Shown here: in pieces, positions 11,071-22,600 of the stretch
Numbering within the stretch: position 1 is the first letter of the stretch
Layout: each line of letters begins with the position of its first letter
Assembly (NCBI GenBank): GCA_030847615.1
Contig: JAUMIR010000015.1
Coordinates: 4,109,501 to 4,173,500, forward strand
Length of the DNA: 64,000 nucleotides
Reading direction: 5' to 3'
From: Gambelia wislizenii
Taxonomy: Eukaryota > Chordata > Lepidosauria > Squamata > Crotaphytidae
Program-made: the position numbers and the translations under genes
Notes under the pieces: generated by a model
What the model was told of the DNA's origin: nothing
The model's database searches: none
The model's input: only the letters and a program-made list of their open reading frames with translations

Positions 11071-11900
11071 CATGGGTTTCATTAAAGCAAGGCAAAGCAT
11101 AAACAGGTGCTTTAACATTAATGGAGACACAAAGAAGAAGCCGCCAGACTTGTGATTCCCCCCCCTCCCCACAATACACATATTACCCTTTTATGCAGTT
11201 AGGTTTGTTGCTGAAGCCAGAGGTGATGGATCAAGTCAAAATTAGGTAAATTGGTTGACTCTCCCGAAACCCATCATAATAAACAATGCAGGCTAGTTTG
11301 CTTCTGACAAATGTTAAACAGATCACTTCTGTCCAGTGATACTTTTCAAAATACAAAAGTCCCCAAAGCAATTAAAGACCCTGGTGATCAATTATTTAGG
11401 ACTTTAGGACTAGTTTCCCTAGCTTTTTTTCTTTTAAAAGACTAGAATTAAAGGTCCCTTCCCCTTTTCTTTCTCCTCTAGCTTTCTCTCTGATTTAATT
11501 TGCACAATGAAGCCAGTCTTATTGATGGTAAGTCCTGTTGAACTTGGAGAGACTTATTTCCAGAACTTGGAAAACTTGCTTTTTTGTTGGGAGGCAGGTC
11601 CCCATGCATGCCAGCTGGGGGATTCTGGAACCTGTCCTCCCCCCCAAAAAGGAACTTTTTGATGGTTTGCTTCAACTGTAGACTCAATTAATTTAACTCT
11701 AAGCTGAGCCATAATAATGGTGATCATGCCAAAGCCAGCGTAGTCACATCGAAAATGCTGGCATTCACCTCCCTCCCCACCAAGGTTAAAAGGTAAAATA
11801 AATCAGAATGTGTTTGGGGGAAAACAAACAAAGAAATTTTATCCCAAATAAGACAGGCCCGAAGATTTAAATGCAACCTTGGCAATATTTGGGTGACCTA
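11071..11900. other. Unique-looking intronic block, possible conserved noncoding DNA
   Basis: No repeat recognised. The segment about 11200-11410 is AT-rich but not simple and has homeodomain-type cores (agcaattaaag, gatcaattattt). It could be an intronic regulatory element of the ONECUT-like gene. This is an inference from context only. Confidence 0.3.
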
Positions 11901-11911
11901 TCAGAGATGAG

Positions 11912-12150
11912 AGAGCCAGCATAGTGTAGTTGCTTGACCATCAGACAAGGATGCCAGGAGACCACGGTTCGAATTCCTGTTCAGTCACAGAAACCCCCTG
12001 GCTGACCTCAGGCAAGTCATATTTTCTTTCAGCCTCGGAGGAAGGCCATGGCAAACCCCCTCTGAACAAATCTTGCCAAGAAAATTCTGTGACAGTCACC
12101 TGGGGGTCACCATAAGATGGAAATGACAAGAAGGCACACAACAACAACAA
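11912..12150 (+). mobile_element. tRNA-derived SINE
   Basis: Near full length: tRNA-like head (agccagcatagtgtag, B box-like ggttcgaattc), then acaaatcttgccaagaaaat, and the tail aggcacacaacaacaacaa. Confidence 0.88.
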
Positions 12151-12264
12151 TCAGGGATCGGTGGTACCTAATCTATTCACAGTGAGTTGAACAGGGGGTT
12201 GTCCAAATGGTAAAACGAGAATCCTACCTATCCTAATGGCATCCTGTGTGATTTTGTGGCTTTC

Positions 12265-12725
12265 CCCATATTTTTAAAAATAATACGAAGAAATGCACAT
12301 TAGCGCCCATTAAGACACCAATTTGATTTGCTGCGCAGTCTTGGAGAGGGTGGAACTAAAGATCTGATTGGTTGGATGTGACCAAGGGGCGAGCTTTCTG
12401 CCAGGGCAGCACCCAGAAGCGCCCTGTTGGATTTTTTGAGTTAGCGATCGTGCGAGTTTTTGCTCTGCCAATCACCCAAATATTTTTTTTTTAGCAGAAG
12501 GTCGCACTTGCACACCGCTGCTTTAATATTAAAAAAAATACTGTGCAGCAGCAGCGTTTATTGCTCTAATTTACGGCCACCATCTCGATTTGCAGGTGTA
12601 TGAACTTCAAACAGCAGATAGCTTTCCAGCATATTATTTTTGCAAAACATCGTGGAGACAGAAGAATGCAGCTGCAAACTGGCAATAATGCACAGGAATG
12701 AGCATTATTTCCTCTTGTATAGATT
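12265..12725 (+). repeat. Ancient ~450-bp dispersed repeat (copy A)
   Basis: Aligns by eye, in opposite orientation, with 49545-49985. Shared blocks include agcagaaggtcgca, a near-identical gtggagacaaaggaacg-like stretch and agcattatttcctct. Because it recurs, it is a repeat rather than a single-copy conserved element. No termini are clear and no family is recognised. Confidence 0.65.
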
Positions 12726-12773
12726 TCTCTCTCTTCCTGCTTCCCCGCTTTGTCTTTAGTTTACTTTAATTAG

Positions 12774-13234
12774 GATCACAGAGTCATAGAATCATAGAGT
12801 TGGAAGAGACCCCAAGGGCCATCCAGTCCAACCCCATTCTGCCCTGCAAGAAGACACAATCAAAGCATTCCCAATGACAGATGACCATCCAGCCTCTGTT
12901 TAAAAACCTCCAAAGAAGGAGACTCCACACACTCCCAGGTAGGGCGTTCCACAGCTCTTACTGTCAGGAAATTCTTCCTAATGTTTAGGTGGAATCTCTT
13001 TTCCTGTTGTTTGAACCCATTGCTCCGTGTCCTAGTCTCTGGAGCAGCAGAAAACACTCCTGCTCCATCCTCAATATGACATCCCTTCAAATATTTAAAC
13101 ATGGCTCTCATGTCCCCTCTCAACCTTCTCTTCTCCAGGCTAAACACACCCAGATCCCTAAGCCACTCTGCATAGGGCATCATGGCTTCCACAACTCCCA
13201 CCATCCTGGTCGCCCTCCTCTGGACATGTTCCAG
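12774..13234 (-). mobile_element. CR1 LINE 3' fragment
   Basis: Reverse-oriented CR1 from its ATTCTATG-type tail into degraded ORF2 C-terminal sequence (minus-strand reading [31 protein letters not shown]). Confidence 0.9.
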
Positions 13235-13240
13235 CTGCAA

Positions 13241-13662
13241 ACTGAGTTCAAAGGGTAGTTTGCACTCCATTAACTCAAGAGGGGGAGAGGAGAAGGCTGA
13301 ATCCTGCCCTTCCCAGTTAGCTTAGGCAAAAGGAAACTGCTGCAACCTCTCCTAGATTGTCTATTCTTCCACATTAATAACTTTTGCCATCCTGATGACC
13401 CTCAAGTATTGCTTGGCCACACACAGCTCCCGGTTTTCACCTGTCAAATGTTGGAGGGTATGGAATTCTGTTAAGTTGGGGTGTACATGGAGCCTCTGAC
13501 ACTCCCTGTTGGTTTTAAGCATGGCCAGTTATTTGGAATGATGGCAGTTGAAGTCTAGAACACACCAGAGAGCCACAGGTTGCCCAGCCCTGAGCAAAAC
13601 GAAACAGCGAAAGAAAGTGGGGTGTGAAGGGGGTGGGGTGCCATTTCATGAAATGCCTCCAT
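13241..13662. other. No gene recognised
   Basis: Nothing supportable; possible hAT-type fragment around 13510-13600. Confidence 0.4.
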
Positions 13663-14054
13663 GAATATGGACAAGCTGGAAAGTGTCCAGAGGAGGGCGA
13701 CACTTGGAAAGAACCATTTAAATATGTTTAAATATTGGAAGGGATGTCATACTTGAGGATGGAGCAAGCTTGTTTTCTGCCACTCCAGAGACTAGGACAT
13801 GGAGCAATGGGTTCAAACAACAGAAAAAGAGATTCCACCTAAACATTAGGAAGACCTTCCTAACAGTAAGAGCTGTTTGGAAGTGGAATGCACTGCCTTG
13901 GTGTGTGGTGGGGTCTCCTTCTTTGGAGGTTTTTAAACAGAGGCTGGATGGACATCTGTCAGGAATGCTTTGATTGTGTCTTCCTGCATGACAGAATGGG
14001 GTTGGACCAGATGGCCCCTTGGGGTCTCTTCCAACTCTAGGATTCTATGATTCA
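13663..14054 (+). mobile_element. CR1 LINE 3' fragment with internal deletion
   Basis: Begins gaatatggacaagctgg, then skips from the gagggcgaca block to aatatttaaat, so a piece of the usual CR1 sequence is missing. It ends in gattctatgattc. Confidence 0.88.
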
Positions 14055-14371
14055 GCGACAGCATCCATTTTATGAATTTTTGATAAGACCCATCGCTCTG
14101 GTCCTTCAGAAATCCCTGACGCTCAGAGAGAAGAGAGAAAAACGCAGAATCAATGCCTTGCCTGCCTTCCTTGGGCATCCCGTGTGTGTGACCATCTTAA
14201 TAATTGCTCTATCACTGCCACCTCCGCCCCCCCCCCACATCCGTGACAACTTTATTAGCTACTAATAAGCAAGCGGTCACTCTCTGTGCAAGTGACACGG
14301 CCCCATGCGATGCCCAGGACGTGGCACTACAAGCACCAGGAGCAAGACTGCTGCCCAAGGCTGGTTATAGG

Positions 14372-14915
14372 GTTATAGAAAAGCAGCGTGGTGTAGCTTT
14401 GGACTATGGCTCTGGAGACTAGGGTTCGAATCTCCGCTCAGCCACAGAAAACCACTGGCTCACTTTGGACAAGTTGGTTTTTTTAAAGGAATATATGATG
14501 GAAAAATAAAGGAAATGACCTGGTGGGATAGGTGGGGGTTTTGGACTGAGAAAGTCAAAGGTGAAAAGAGGTACAAAGAAGTGAGAGAAACTATTGATAA
14601 GACATTCCACGTTATAGGTAATGGATATTAAAATATTTTTTTCTATCCATTGATGGGGACTGAGGGCGGGTGGGCAGTTTAAAACAAAACAAAATGCTTT
14701 GTTACAACATGAAATATTTTTCTAGTGTCGTATTATATAAGTTGTATGTTATTAATGACAAAATTAATAAAGAAAGAAAAAAAAACTTTGGGCAAGTCAC
14801 ACTCTCTGAGCCGCAGAGGAGAGCAAAGGCAACCCCCTTCCGAACAAATCTTGCCAAGAAAATTACGTGATAGGTTTCTTAGGGGGTCACCGTAAGTCGG
14901 AAAGGCAACCAACCA
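14372..14915 (+). mobile_element. tRNA-derived SINE split by a retroposon insertion
   Basis: The head is 14372-14474 (tagggttcgaatctccgctc carries the B box). The body resumes at 14785 (actttgggcaagtcac) and ends ggtcaccgtaagtcggaaag. The interruption is the insert at 14475-14784. Confidence 0.85.
14475..14784 (+). mobile_element. 5'-truncated LINE insertion, L1-like
   Basis: A 310-bp insert with an A-rich 3' end (aataaagaaagaaaaaaaaa). It is bounded by actttggacaagt (14462-14474) and actttgggcaagt (14785-14797), a 13-bp target duplication with one mismatch. The poly(A) end and long duplication are L1-style; the family is an inference. Confidence 0.65.
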
Positions 14916-14934
14916 ACAAATAACCCCCTTTGCT

Positions 14935-15850
14935 AAAACAGCTTCACTGGCTGCCGGTCCGTTTCGGGGGATAAGTCAGAGTGCTGGTTTTGAGCTATAA
15001 AGCCCTAGATGGCTCATGTCTAGACTTTCTGTAAGCCCGTGTCTCCCCATAGGAGCCTGCCTGAGCCCTGAGGGGAGGACTTTTTCTCCATCCCATCACC
15101 CTCCGAGGCCTGGTTGGTGAGGACACAGGAGAGGGTCTTCTTGGTGGTGGCCCCAAGGATTTCGAACTTGCTCCCAAGGCAGTTCAGTCTTCCCCTCTGC
15201 TGTCTTTTCACCAGTGAGCAAAGACCTTCTTGTCCACACAGGCCTTCAGCCTTGCCTAACCAGGGAGGAGTTAGGTGCAATTGGGTGTGCTGTTTTTAGT
15301 ATGTACTGTGTATTTTGATTGTTTTAATTTTGCTGCTTTAAATGTACAGTTGTCCCTCTGTATCCACAGATTTGGTATCCACGGATTTAAATATTCATGG
15401 CTTGAAAATATTCTTTAAAAAAATAATAATCCAAAAAGCAAACCTTGATTTTGCCATCTTATAGAAGGGGCACCATTTTGCTCGGCCATTGCATATCATG
15501 GGACACAGAAGTATTCCCAGTTTGAAAATATTCTCTAAAAAATAATAATCCAAAAAGCAAACCTTGATTTTGCCATCTTATAGAAGGGGCACCATTTTGC
15601 TCGGCCATTGCATATCATGGGACTTGAGTATTCACGGATTTTGGTATCCACGGGGGGAGGGGGTGGTCCTGGAACCAAACCCCAGTAAATATGAAGGGAC
15701 AAAGGTAGTGTTTTCACTGAATGTCTGGTTTAATATCTTTTTAAAACTTTTATACTCCATATTGTTTTAGAGGTTGTGTTTTAATTTATATTGTAAGTGG
15801 CTTTGAGCCCCGTTTGAGAGAAAAGCAGGATATAAATCAAAATAAAGAAA
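14935..15850 (+). mobile_element. L2 LINE 3' fragment interrupted by a MER2-like MITE
   Basis: 14935-15346 carries L2 ORF2-end text (ctggctgccggtccgtttc, gagctataaagccctagatg, ggtcttcttggtggtggccc). The 3' tail resumes after the MITE (15705-15850) and ends aagcaggatataaatcaaaa. Confidence 0.8.
15347..15704. mobile_element. MER2-like Tigger MITE with internal duplication
   Basis: Starts CAGTTGTCCCTCTGTATCC and ends atatgaagggacaaagg. A block of roughly 120 bases (gaaaatattc ... catatcatggga) occurs twice in a row, making this copy longer than the usual ~220-230 bp. Confidence 0.82.
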
Positions 15851-16047
15851 TGTTAAATATGTGCAGAGCCCAAAAGGTGCTGAGGGGAGTCAGCCTGGAC
15901 TGAGAGGAGCTGCGATGAATCCTGAGCAGGACCTTGAGCCTGAACGGCGAATGTGCTTTGGACATGCAATGCACCCAGTGGTTCACTTGGAAAGAACCAG
16001 GCCAATTGGAAGTGTGGCATAGTGGCTAGAGGGGTCATAATTAAGTG

Positions 16048-16394
16048 GCAGAGATCTGTTTAAGTATTTGAGGGGGTGTCACATTGAGGATGGAGCAGGC
16101 TTGTTTTCTGCTGCTCCAGAGACTAGGACACGGAGCAATGAGTGCAAGCTCCAGGAACAGAGATGCCACCTCAACATTAGGAGGAACTTTTTGACAGTAA
16201 GAGCTGTTCGGCAGTGGAACGCACTCCCTCGGAGCGTGGTGGGGTCTCCTTCCTTGGAGGTCTTTAAACAGAGGCTGGATGGCCATCTGTCGGGGATGCT
16301 TTGATCGGATTTCCTGCGTGGCAGAATGGGGTTGGACTGGATGGCCCTTGTGGTCTCTTCCAACTCTACGATTCTATGATTCTATGATTCTATG
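16048..16394 (+). mobile_element. CR1 LINE 3' fragment
   Basis: Degraded ORF2 C-terminus (reading [41 protein letters not shown]) followed by the noncoding end and three ATTCTATG-type units. Confidence 0.9.
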
Positions 16395-16573
16395 GGTTCA
16401 AGTCCCCGCTTAGCCATAAAAACTAAGAGGTGAGCATATTGTTGATGTTGGATTGCAATTCCTATCAGCCCCGGCCAGAATAGCCAAGAGTAAGTTTTCG
16501 TGGGAGTTCATTTCGAAGAGTTCTTGTTAAAACGACAATATTTGTGCCAACATTTCTGGATGTAAATCAAAGT

Positions 16574-16789
16574 ACAGTTGTCCCTCTGTATCCATGGATT
16601 TCAGTATTCATGGCTTGAAAATATTCTTTAAAAAATAATCATCCCGAAAGCAAACCTTGATTTTGCCATCTTATATCAGAGACACCATTTTGCTCTGCCA
16701 TTGCATATCATGGGACCTGAGTATTCACAGATTTTGGTATCAACGGGGGAGCCTGGAACCAAACCCCAGCGAATATGAAGGGACAACTG
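16574..16789. mobile_element. MER2-like Tigger MITE
   Basis: Starts CAGTTGTCCCTCTGTATCC, ends gaatatgaagggacaactg, with TA on both sides. The cleanest single copy in the window. Confidence 0.88.
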
Positions 16790-16794
16790 TACTG

Positions 16795-17095
16795 GTTAAA
16801 CTGGCCCCCTCCTTGCTTTGTTGTTGGCCCCTCTCTCTGTCCTTCCACCCTCACAGGTACATCTGGTAGGAACAGAGGAGACGGGGCCTTCTCGGTGGCT
16901 GCCCCCAGGCTCCTGGAATTCCCTTCCTGGAAAGGCCAGCCTGGTCCCCTCCTTGCTCTCTTTCCACAGAAAGGTGAAGGTTTCCTTTTTCTTTCACCAG
17001 TCCTTTGAGGACTGGCTGCTGAGGGGGAAAGGGCCTTGTGTTATATTGTCTGTTGGCTGTTTTCTTTTCCGTGGTTCTTTTTTTAGATGGTTTTA
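16795..17095 (+). mobile_element. L2-like LINE fragment
   Basis: Contains agacggggccttctcggtgg and ggctcctggaattcccttcc, which correspond to the ORF2-end text of the L2 copy at 14935. Diverged. Confidence 0.55.
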
Positions 17096-17098
17096 ATG

Positions 17099-17265
17099 TT
17101 GTGAAGTCGAAAGCTTTCACGGCTGGCATCCATAGATTTTCCTTGGGTTTTTTCCAGGCTGTGAGGCCTCACCTCTCTTGCCTTAAAAAAAGAGGTGGAA
17201 AAAGAGGGACAAATATTGTGATGCCTTGAAGACAACCTGGTTTATTTTAGGCGTGAGTTTTCATG
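17099..17265. mobile_element. DNA-transposon-like fragment
   Basis: gtcgaaagctttcacggctgg and gcgtgagttttcatggattt are blocks of a dispersed reptile repeat that I recall but cannot name with certainty. Confidence 0.4.
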
Positions 17266-17289
17266 GATTTGCATCTACTTCTTTGGAGG

Positions 17290-17620
17290 CTTTGGGAGCT
17301 GCCTTTTAATGAATCGGTTAAAAATGAGTGAGAACAAGAGAGCAAGCGAGCACTAAGTGATCTTCCTTTTTAAAGAAAATCTTTTAATTTCCCATCAAGG
17401 CGAGCTCAGCCATTATATATCATTTGCAGCGGTCAGCAGAGTGAAGCCTCTGTTTATGGTCATCGTCTGACAGGGCTCGCCACCACGCTGAAAATATTAT
17501 TAGAATAACAGCAGCTCAGCATATCTAAGTATAGAGACATTGATTCCTCCGGGTATGTTCTTTCTCTGCCTCTCCTCCTCCTTCCTCTCTTGGCGTGGGT
17601 TTGTCCCGCGTACGGGGTGG
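17290..17620. other. Unique-looking intronic block, possible conserved noncoding DNA
   Basis: No repeat recognised. Complex, balanced sequence around 17390-17560 within intron 1 of the ONECUT-like gene. Candidate only. Confidence 0.3.
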
Positions 17621-17743
17621 GCAGAGCAGATAGACACTGGGCTCGCAGAGGAACTGAGAAGGTGCCCAAGGATTTGGGGAGCTATGAACAAGATGGAGTC
17701 CTTATGAAGTCCCCAAGTCATGGCACCCACAGGCCTGCGTGTA

Positions 17744-18712
17744 CAGCCGTCCCCCAACTTTCGCGAGGGTTAGGGGTGGAGGACACCCACGAAAAAGGAA
17801 AAACCATGACTATAGACCCATTATTTTTTTAACCTGAGAGAAAACACTTTTCTCGGCATTTGTAGGTCCTCCAGCATGATTCCCTAGAACGCTTCCACCA
17901 GAAGCTAACCATAGACTCATGCTGCAGGACCTACAAATGCCTAGAGAAGTCTTCCCTCTAGGAATCTAGGCTACATTACTAGGAGTCTAGTGTCTAGATC
18001 AAGGGAAGCCATAGTGCCACTCTATTCTGCTTTGGTCAGACCTCACCTGGAATACTGTGTCCAGTTCTGGGCATCACAATTCAGGAAAGATATTGAGAAG
18101 TTGGAACATGTCCAGAGAAGGGTGACCAGGATGGTGGAAGGTCTGGAAGCCATGATGCCCTAGAAGGAGTGGTTTAGGGAGCTGGGCTTGTTTAGCCTGG
18201 AGAAGAGAAGGTTGAGAGGGGACATGATAGCCACGTTTCAATATTTGAAGGGATGTCATACCGAGGATGGAGCAAGCTTGTTTTCTGCCGCTCAGAGACT
18301 AGGACACGGAGCAATGGGTTCAAACTCCAGGAAAAGAGATTCCACCTAAACATTAGGAAGAACTTCCTGACAGTAAGAGCTGTTCGAATGTTGAATGCAC
18401 TGCCTCATAGTGTGGTGTCGTCTCCTTCTTTGGAGGTTTTAAACAGAGGCTGGACGGCCATCTGTTGGGAATTGATTTGATTGTGTGTTCCTGCATGGCA
18501 GAATGGGGTTGGACTGGATGTCCCTTGGGGTCTCTTCCAGCTCTATGATTCTATGAATCTATTGGCCTTCCAGACTCTATGACCAACTTCTGGCAGAAGC
18601 ATACCGTAGAACTGCACTGGAGGATCTAGAAAATGCCTAGAGAGAACCATTTAGCAATCTGTGAATATTCAGTTCCGCAAATGCTTAAGCCACAAATGTG
18701 GAGGGGCTGCTG
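17744..18712. mobile_element. Tigger-like element split by a CR1 insertion
   Basis: Starts CAGCCGTCCCCCAACTTTCG and ends gtggaggggctgctg, with TA at 17742-17743 and 18713-18714. Inside is an inverted pair around catttgtaggtcctccagca (17861) and aggacctacaaatgcctaga (17925). A CR1 copy (about 17963-18560) separates the two parts. Confidence 0.75.
17963..18560 (+). mobile_element. CR1 LINE 3' fragment inside a Tigger-like element
   Basis: Begins at the ctaggctacattactagga block of ORF2 and runs to gattctatgaatctat. It splits the Tigger-like element, so it inserted later. Confidence 0.9.
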
Positions 18713-18719
18713 TATTTTG

Positions 18720-19422
18720 AAATGGATAAAAGCCGAAAACTTCAGGAACAGCTTATGTTCTATGGGGTAAGGAGGGAGCACCCATGTTGTTTTTACGGAA
18801 GGAGAGCGGGGATGGCTGAGGAAGTGGGTGGCAATAACTAGGCGGGGCTATATGGGCCAAGGCGGGGCTAAAGAAGGAACCTCAACGGGAAGGGCACAAG
18901 ATGGCCGCCCTTTCGCTAGGCTGAGATCTCCAGGCAAGGGCAGTTCACACATTCACAGGTCGACAAATATGTCAATTTGGGTCTGTTTTGCAAAAACATT
19001 AGTGGCGGCATGTTCACCTGCAGCCCTGAAATGTCTTGAACCTTGTTCAGCTGCTAGTCAGGTGCTTGCGATATTTTCTTGGATAGCTCAGAAAGTGTGT
19101 GGTTTTGTTGTGCCTGGTCCTACAGCTCCAGGCTTGGAAAAGTTACTCTTTAATCTCTCAGAACTACCCCAGCTAGCGGGCCCATTGGCTAAGCAGACAC
19201 TTAGAGGAAGGGGCTGGGAGAAGGCAGCCGTCCTCCTTTACTGTTACCTCCCCTTTTCCAGAAACTGTTAGCCAGAGGTAGACATTTCCGCTATATGGAG
19301 GTTCTATTTAGCTGTCACAGCAAAGAGCCATTGACGGACCTACTCTCCTCTCCCCTTTTGTCTTGGCTGCAACTCCTGGCCCCAAATTCCAGCATCTTCT
19401 TATGAGCAGGCCAAAGAGGGAC
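18720..19422. other. No gene recognised
   Basis: Contains a 147-codon open frame at 18828-19271 with no recognised domain and no neighbouring splice structure I would trust. Treated as noncoding. Confidence 0.4.
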
Positions 19423-19828
19423 ATAGGATCATAGAATCATAGGGTTGGAAGAGACCAGAAGGGCCATCCAGTCCAGCACCCTGCCACACAGGAAGACAAA
19501 ATCAAATCATTCCCAACAGATGGCCATCTAGCCTCTGTTTAAAAACCTCCAAAGAAGGAGACACCACCACACTCCCAGACAGTGCAATCAATGTCCGAAC
19601 AGATCTTACTGTCAGGAAGTTCTTCCTAATTTAGGTGGAATCTCTTTTCTTGGAGTTTGAACCCATTGCTCAGTGTCCTAGTCTCTGGAGCGGCAGAAAA
19701 CAAGCTTGCTCCATCCTCAGTATGACATCCCTTCAAATAGGTAAACATGGCTATCATGTCCCCTCCTAACCTTCCCTTCTCCAGACTAAACATGCCCAGC
19801 TCCTTCAGCAGCTCCTTACAGGGCATGC
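19423..19828 (-). mobile_element. CR1 LINE 3' fragment
   Basis: Reverse-oriented CR1 from the ATTCTATG-type tail through the end of degraded ORF2 (minus-strand reading FSLEKGRLGGDMIAMFTYLK). Confidence 0.9.
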
Positions 19829-19834
19829 TTTGAC

Positions 19835-20870
19835 CTGTCCTGATTCAACGGCCCAATAATTTCATCAGCAGACCCGATTAGTATTTTGGAGCAAGGGAGG
19901 GGCAGAGAGGAGAAAAATCTCTCTGCATGCCTCTCAAACCTCCACAAACAGGCCTCCCTCAACCTGGTGCCCTCCTGGATGTGTTGGACTACAACTCCCA
20001 TGCTGGCCAGGGGGTGATGCAAACCGTAGCCCAACACACATGACCACCCTCTGGGTACAGGCTGAGGAAAGCCATGCTACACTTTTATAAACTTCTTATC
20101 CTTTCTGCCCCACTTCATTGCCTTTTTATTCCCAAATAAACCCCCCAAATTCTTTGTCTCCTCTATTGTAGGAAATGTGCCATCCGAGAGTGGTTTGCTT
20201 GCCCTCTTCTACATCCCTCAGAGAGGTTGAAGCAATCCTGATAAAATTCTTGCCCCAAATAAAAAAAAAAGTACATATAGCCTTCTTTTCAGAATTCAAG
20301 CATGACTTTGGAAGCCGTTTGTTTTTAGCCTCTTTGCCCATGGACAAGCATATCTTTCATATTGCCAGTAAACTTAAATAAGTATGCAACCCCTGCTCAG
20401 AAAGAAGGCTTCATGGCAACACACAGACACACACACACACACACCTTGGCCTAAAAGCTCAATCCTGTCAGGATTTACTCAGAAGAAACCCCATTATATT
20501 CACTGAGGCTTCTTCCCATTGTGTCTCACTGGATGGATGCCGCTTAAATCTGCAGATTTAATTTTGCAGATTTTGCAGATTTAATTTTGCAAATTTTGCA
20601 GATGCAAATTTTGAAACATTTTAAAGCTTCCATCTCTGTTCTTTCAATACAGAAATGCATCGTCCTGAGGCCCTAAATCCAACATCGTCTGTCGTTGGGA
20701 TAAACCAGGGGGAGGAATTTGAATTTGAAATAGGAGAATATCAATTCTGTTTTTCCCCGTGCAACTTAATAATGTCTGAGGGGGTTATGAAGGAATATCA
20801 GTGGGGTTGGTGAAGCAAGAGGGGAGGAAGGAAATTTTTGGAGGAGAAAACCTGCCTCTGCAATGATTCC
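19835..20870. other. No gene recognised; includes CA repeat and short degraded repeats
   Basis: 19985-20040 resembles a hAT-type act-acaactcccatg fragment. 20420-20442 is a (CA)n run. 20452-20530 resembles the dispersed tactcagaagtaagtcccat repeat. 20555-20615 repeats a ttttgcagattt word. Confidence 0.45.
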
Positions 20871-21200
20871 AACAGCATGTCAGATGCGCACAGAAGAAAA
20901 CATTTCAAAGAAGGTATGGAACAATACAAGGAAAGACCAAGTGGACAGATCTATAAATAATCTGTAATAGATTTTCTTTTATTTTTGCAACCTTTCCCCC
21001 CCGACTCCTCTCTTATAGATATTGGATACTTCTCTATTGCAAAAAGCCTAATCAATAGCGATTCATATTACCCAGGAATAATGGATCCAAGAGGGTGATT
21101 ATTCATTCAGCGTTCCAATATCCAAGACTTAACAGTTTTCAAGAAGTCACCATAATGGTGACCTTTCGCCTCTCTCGTGCTCTTTCTAATCTCCTTTAAA
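20870..21200. other. Unique-looking intronic block with an ONECUT-type site
   Basis: No repeat recognised. 21050-21057 reads AATCAATA, whose reverse complement TATTGATT fits the known HNF6/ONECUT binding core (ATTGATT). It lies about 2.2 kb downstream of the CUT-domain exon, in the intron. A single 8-mer can occur by chance. Confidence 0.3.
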
Positions 21201-21424
21201 AAAAATCTGCTAGCTTGACTCTTCCCCCTGCCCTTCCAGCCATCTCTGTCATTTGGCTATTTGTGGTTGTGTGTGCAAAAGATGGGGAAGCACATTTTAA
21301 GTGGGAAGCCACCCCCAGAGAGCAGCTGGGGTTGTGCGTCTCCAACAGTCAAGAGAAATGGCTGATTTTGAAACATGCTCGCTTTCCCCAGCCATTTTGT
21401 AGGCCTGGGAGAGACCTATTGCGA

Positions 21425-21605
21425 CCCTACTGGAAGCACTGAACGACCTTCCAGGTTCATCCAGGAGTGGAGATGGAGAACTGTGGCCCTCCTTAACTGG
21501 TCCCCAACTCCCACCAGCTCCACCCACAACATGGTCCAAGACCAGGGAAAATGGGAGTTGGGATTGAGCACTATCTGGAGCACCATGGGTTACCCATCCC
21601 TGTGA
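21425..21605. repeat. hAT-type MITE fragment
   Basis: Contains ggtccccaactcccaccagc and atgggagttgggattgagca with gagaactgtggccctcc, typical of dispersed palindromic hAT MITEs; diverged. Confidence 0.4.
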
Positions 21606-22440
21606 TGGTGTCTGGCAGCTTCTTTCTCAGTTGAATGCACTCTGGGTTTTAGTCTGAACTTCAAAGGAGCTGCCCCAGGTGCTGAAAATATTGGGGGGTA
21701 GGGTTTGGCCCCATGGATAACTCCTTCCCAGTTCACACTAAAACCCAGAATGGGTTTCCTATCTCATTAACATAGAAGTTATCAGCTGCCCCCCAGTGGA
21801 GGAGTCGGGGATTGAGCTCTCTGCTTGTCACCCCAATTTTGGGTACTTTTAATTCTCTCTCCCAAACGGCAGAATTCATAGAATCATAGATTCCTTCCCA
21901 CTGGAGACAGCTGCTATTCCCCCCCTCACTTAAAAAAAAACAACTTGGGTTGTGAATCAAAAAGATATGAAATCTATTTCCCTGCCGTGGCTTCCACATA
22001 TAGGAATCCTAGTTCAGGTCTGGAGGAACCTCAAATGGACAAACAGAAATTTTAAAAACCCAGAATTCCTTGGCATACGTGGTGGTAGCAGAAGCAGGGA
22101 AACCAAGCTGGAGAAGTTGTGTCAGCTTCTCACAATGGCATAATGTGTTTCGTGAAATCATATTGGCTACTGGTCAATCTGTCTATCTATCGGAGTTATC
22201 TATCAGAGGCAGAGGCCGTACCAGTTCCTAGGGGACATAAGTAGGAATGTTCTGGTGCCCTCATGTCCTGCTTTGGGGGCTACTTTTTGGAAGGTCTGCT
22301 TGGCTACTGTGGAAACAGAATGCTGGACTAAGAGGTTCTTTGTTCCGGTCTTGATCTCTCTCTTTCTCTGTGCTTGCGTTTGGTAGCCTTGATTCAGCTA
22401 CCAAATAAGAGGCCCATTAACCCTTAGGCAAAAACGTCCA
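21606..22440. other. No gene recognised
   Basis: Intronic sequence; nothing supportable. Confidence 0.4.
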
Positions 22441-22444
22441 GGAG

Positions 22445-22600
22445 TTCCCAAAGAACCCGAATTCAAATCTATGATGAGCCATAAAAATCCCTGGCAAACA
22501 TGGGCCAGGCGCTATCCCTTAGGCCTAACCTACCTCGCAGGGAGATTGGGAGGACAACGTTGGAGCTGAGGTGTGCCACATGACTCACCCCTCTGATGGC
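22445..22600 (+). mobile_element. tRNA-derived SINE fragment
   Basis: Contains gaattcaaatctatgatgag (B-box region), then atgggccaggcgctatccct and cctaacctacctcgcaggg, the body of a common squamate tRNA SINE type. Confidence 0.5.

Noticed and set aside
11912..11990. tRNA gene from the B-box-like ggttcgaattc
   Set aside because: No cloverleaf can be drawn; it is the head of a SINE repeated many times here.
12265..12725. First read as a conserved intronic regulatory element
   Set aside because: A diverged inverted copy exists at 49545-49985, so it is a dispersed repeat.
18828..19271. 147-codon open frame as a possible gene
   Set aside because: No recognisable domain, no conserved start context or splice partners, surrounded by transposon remnants.
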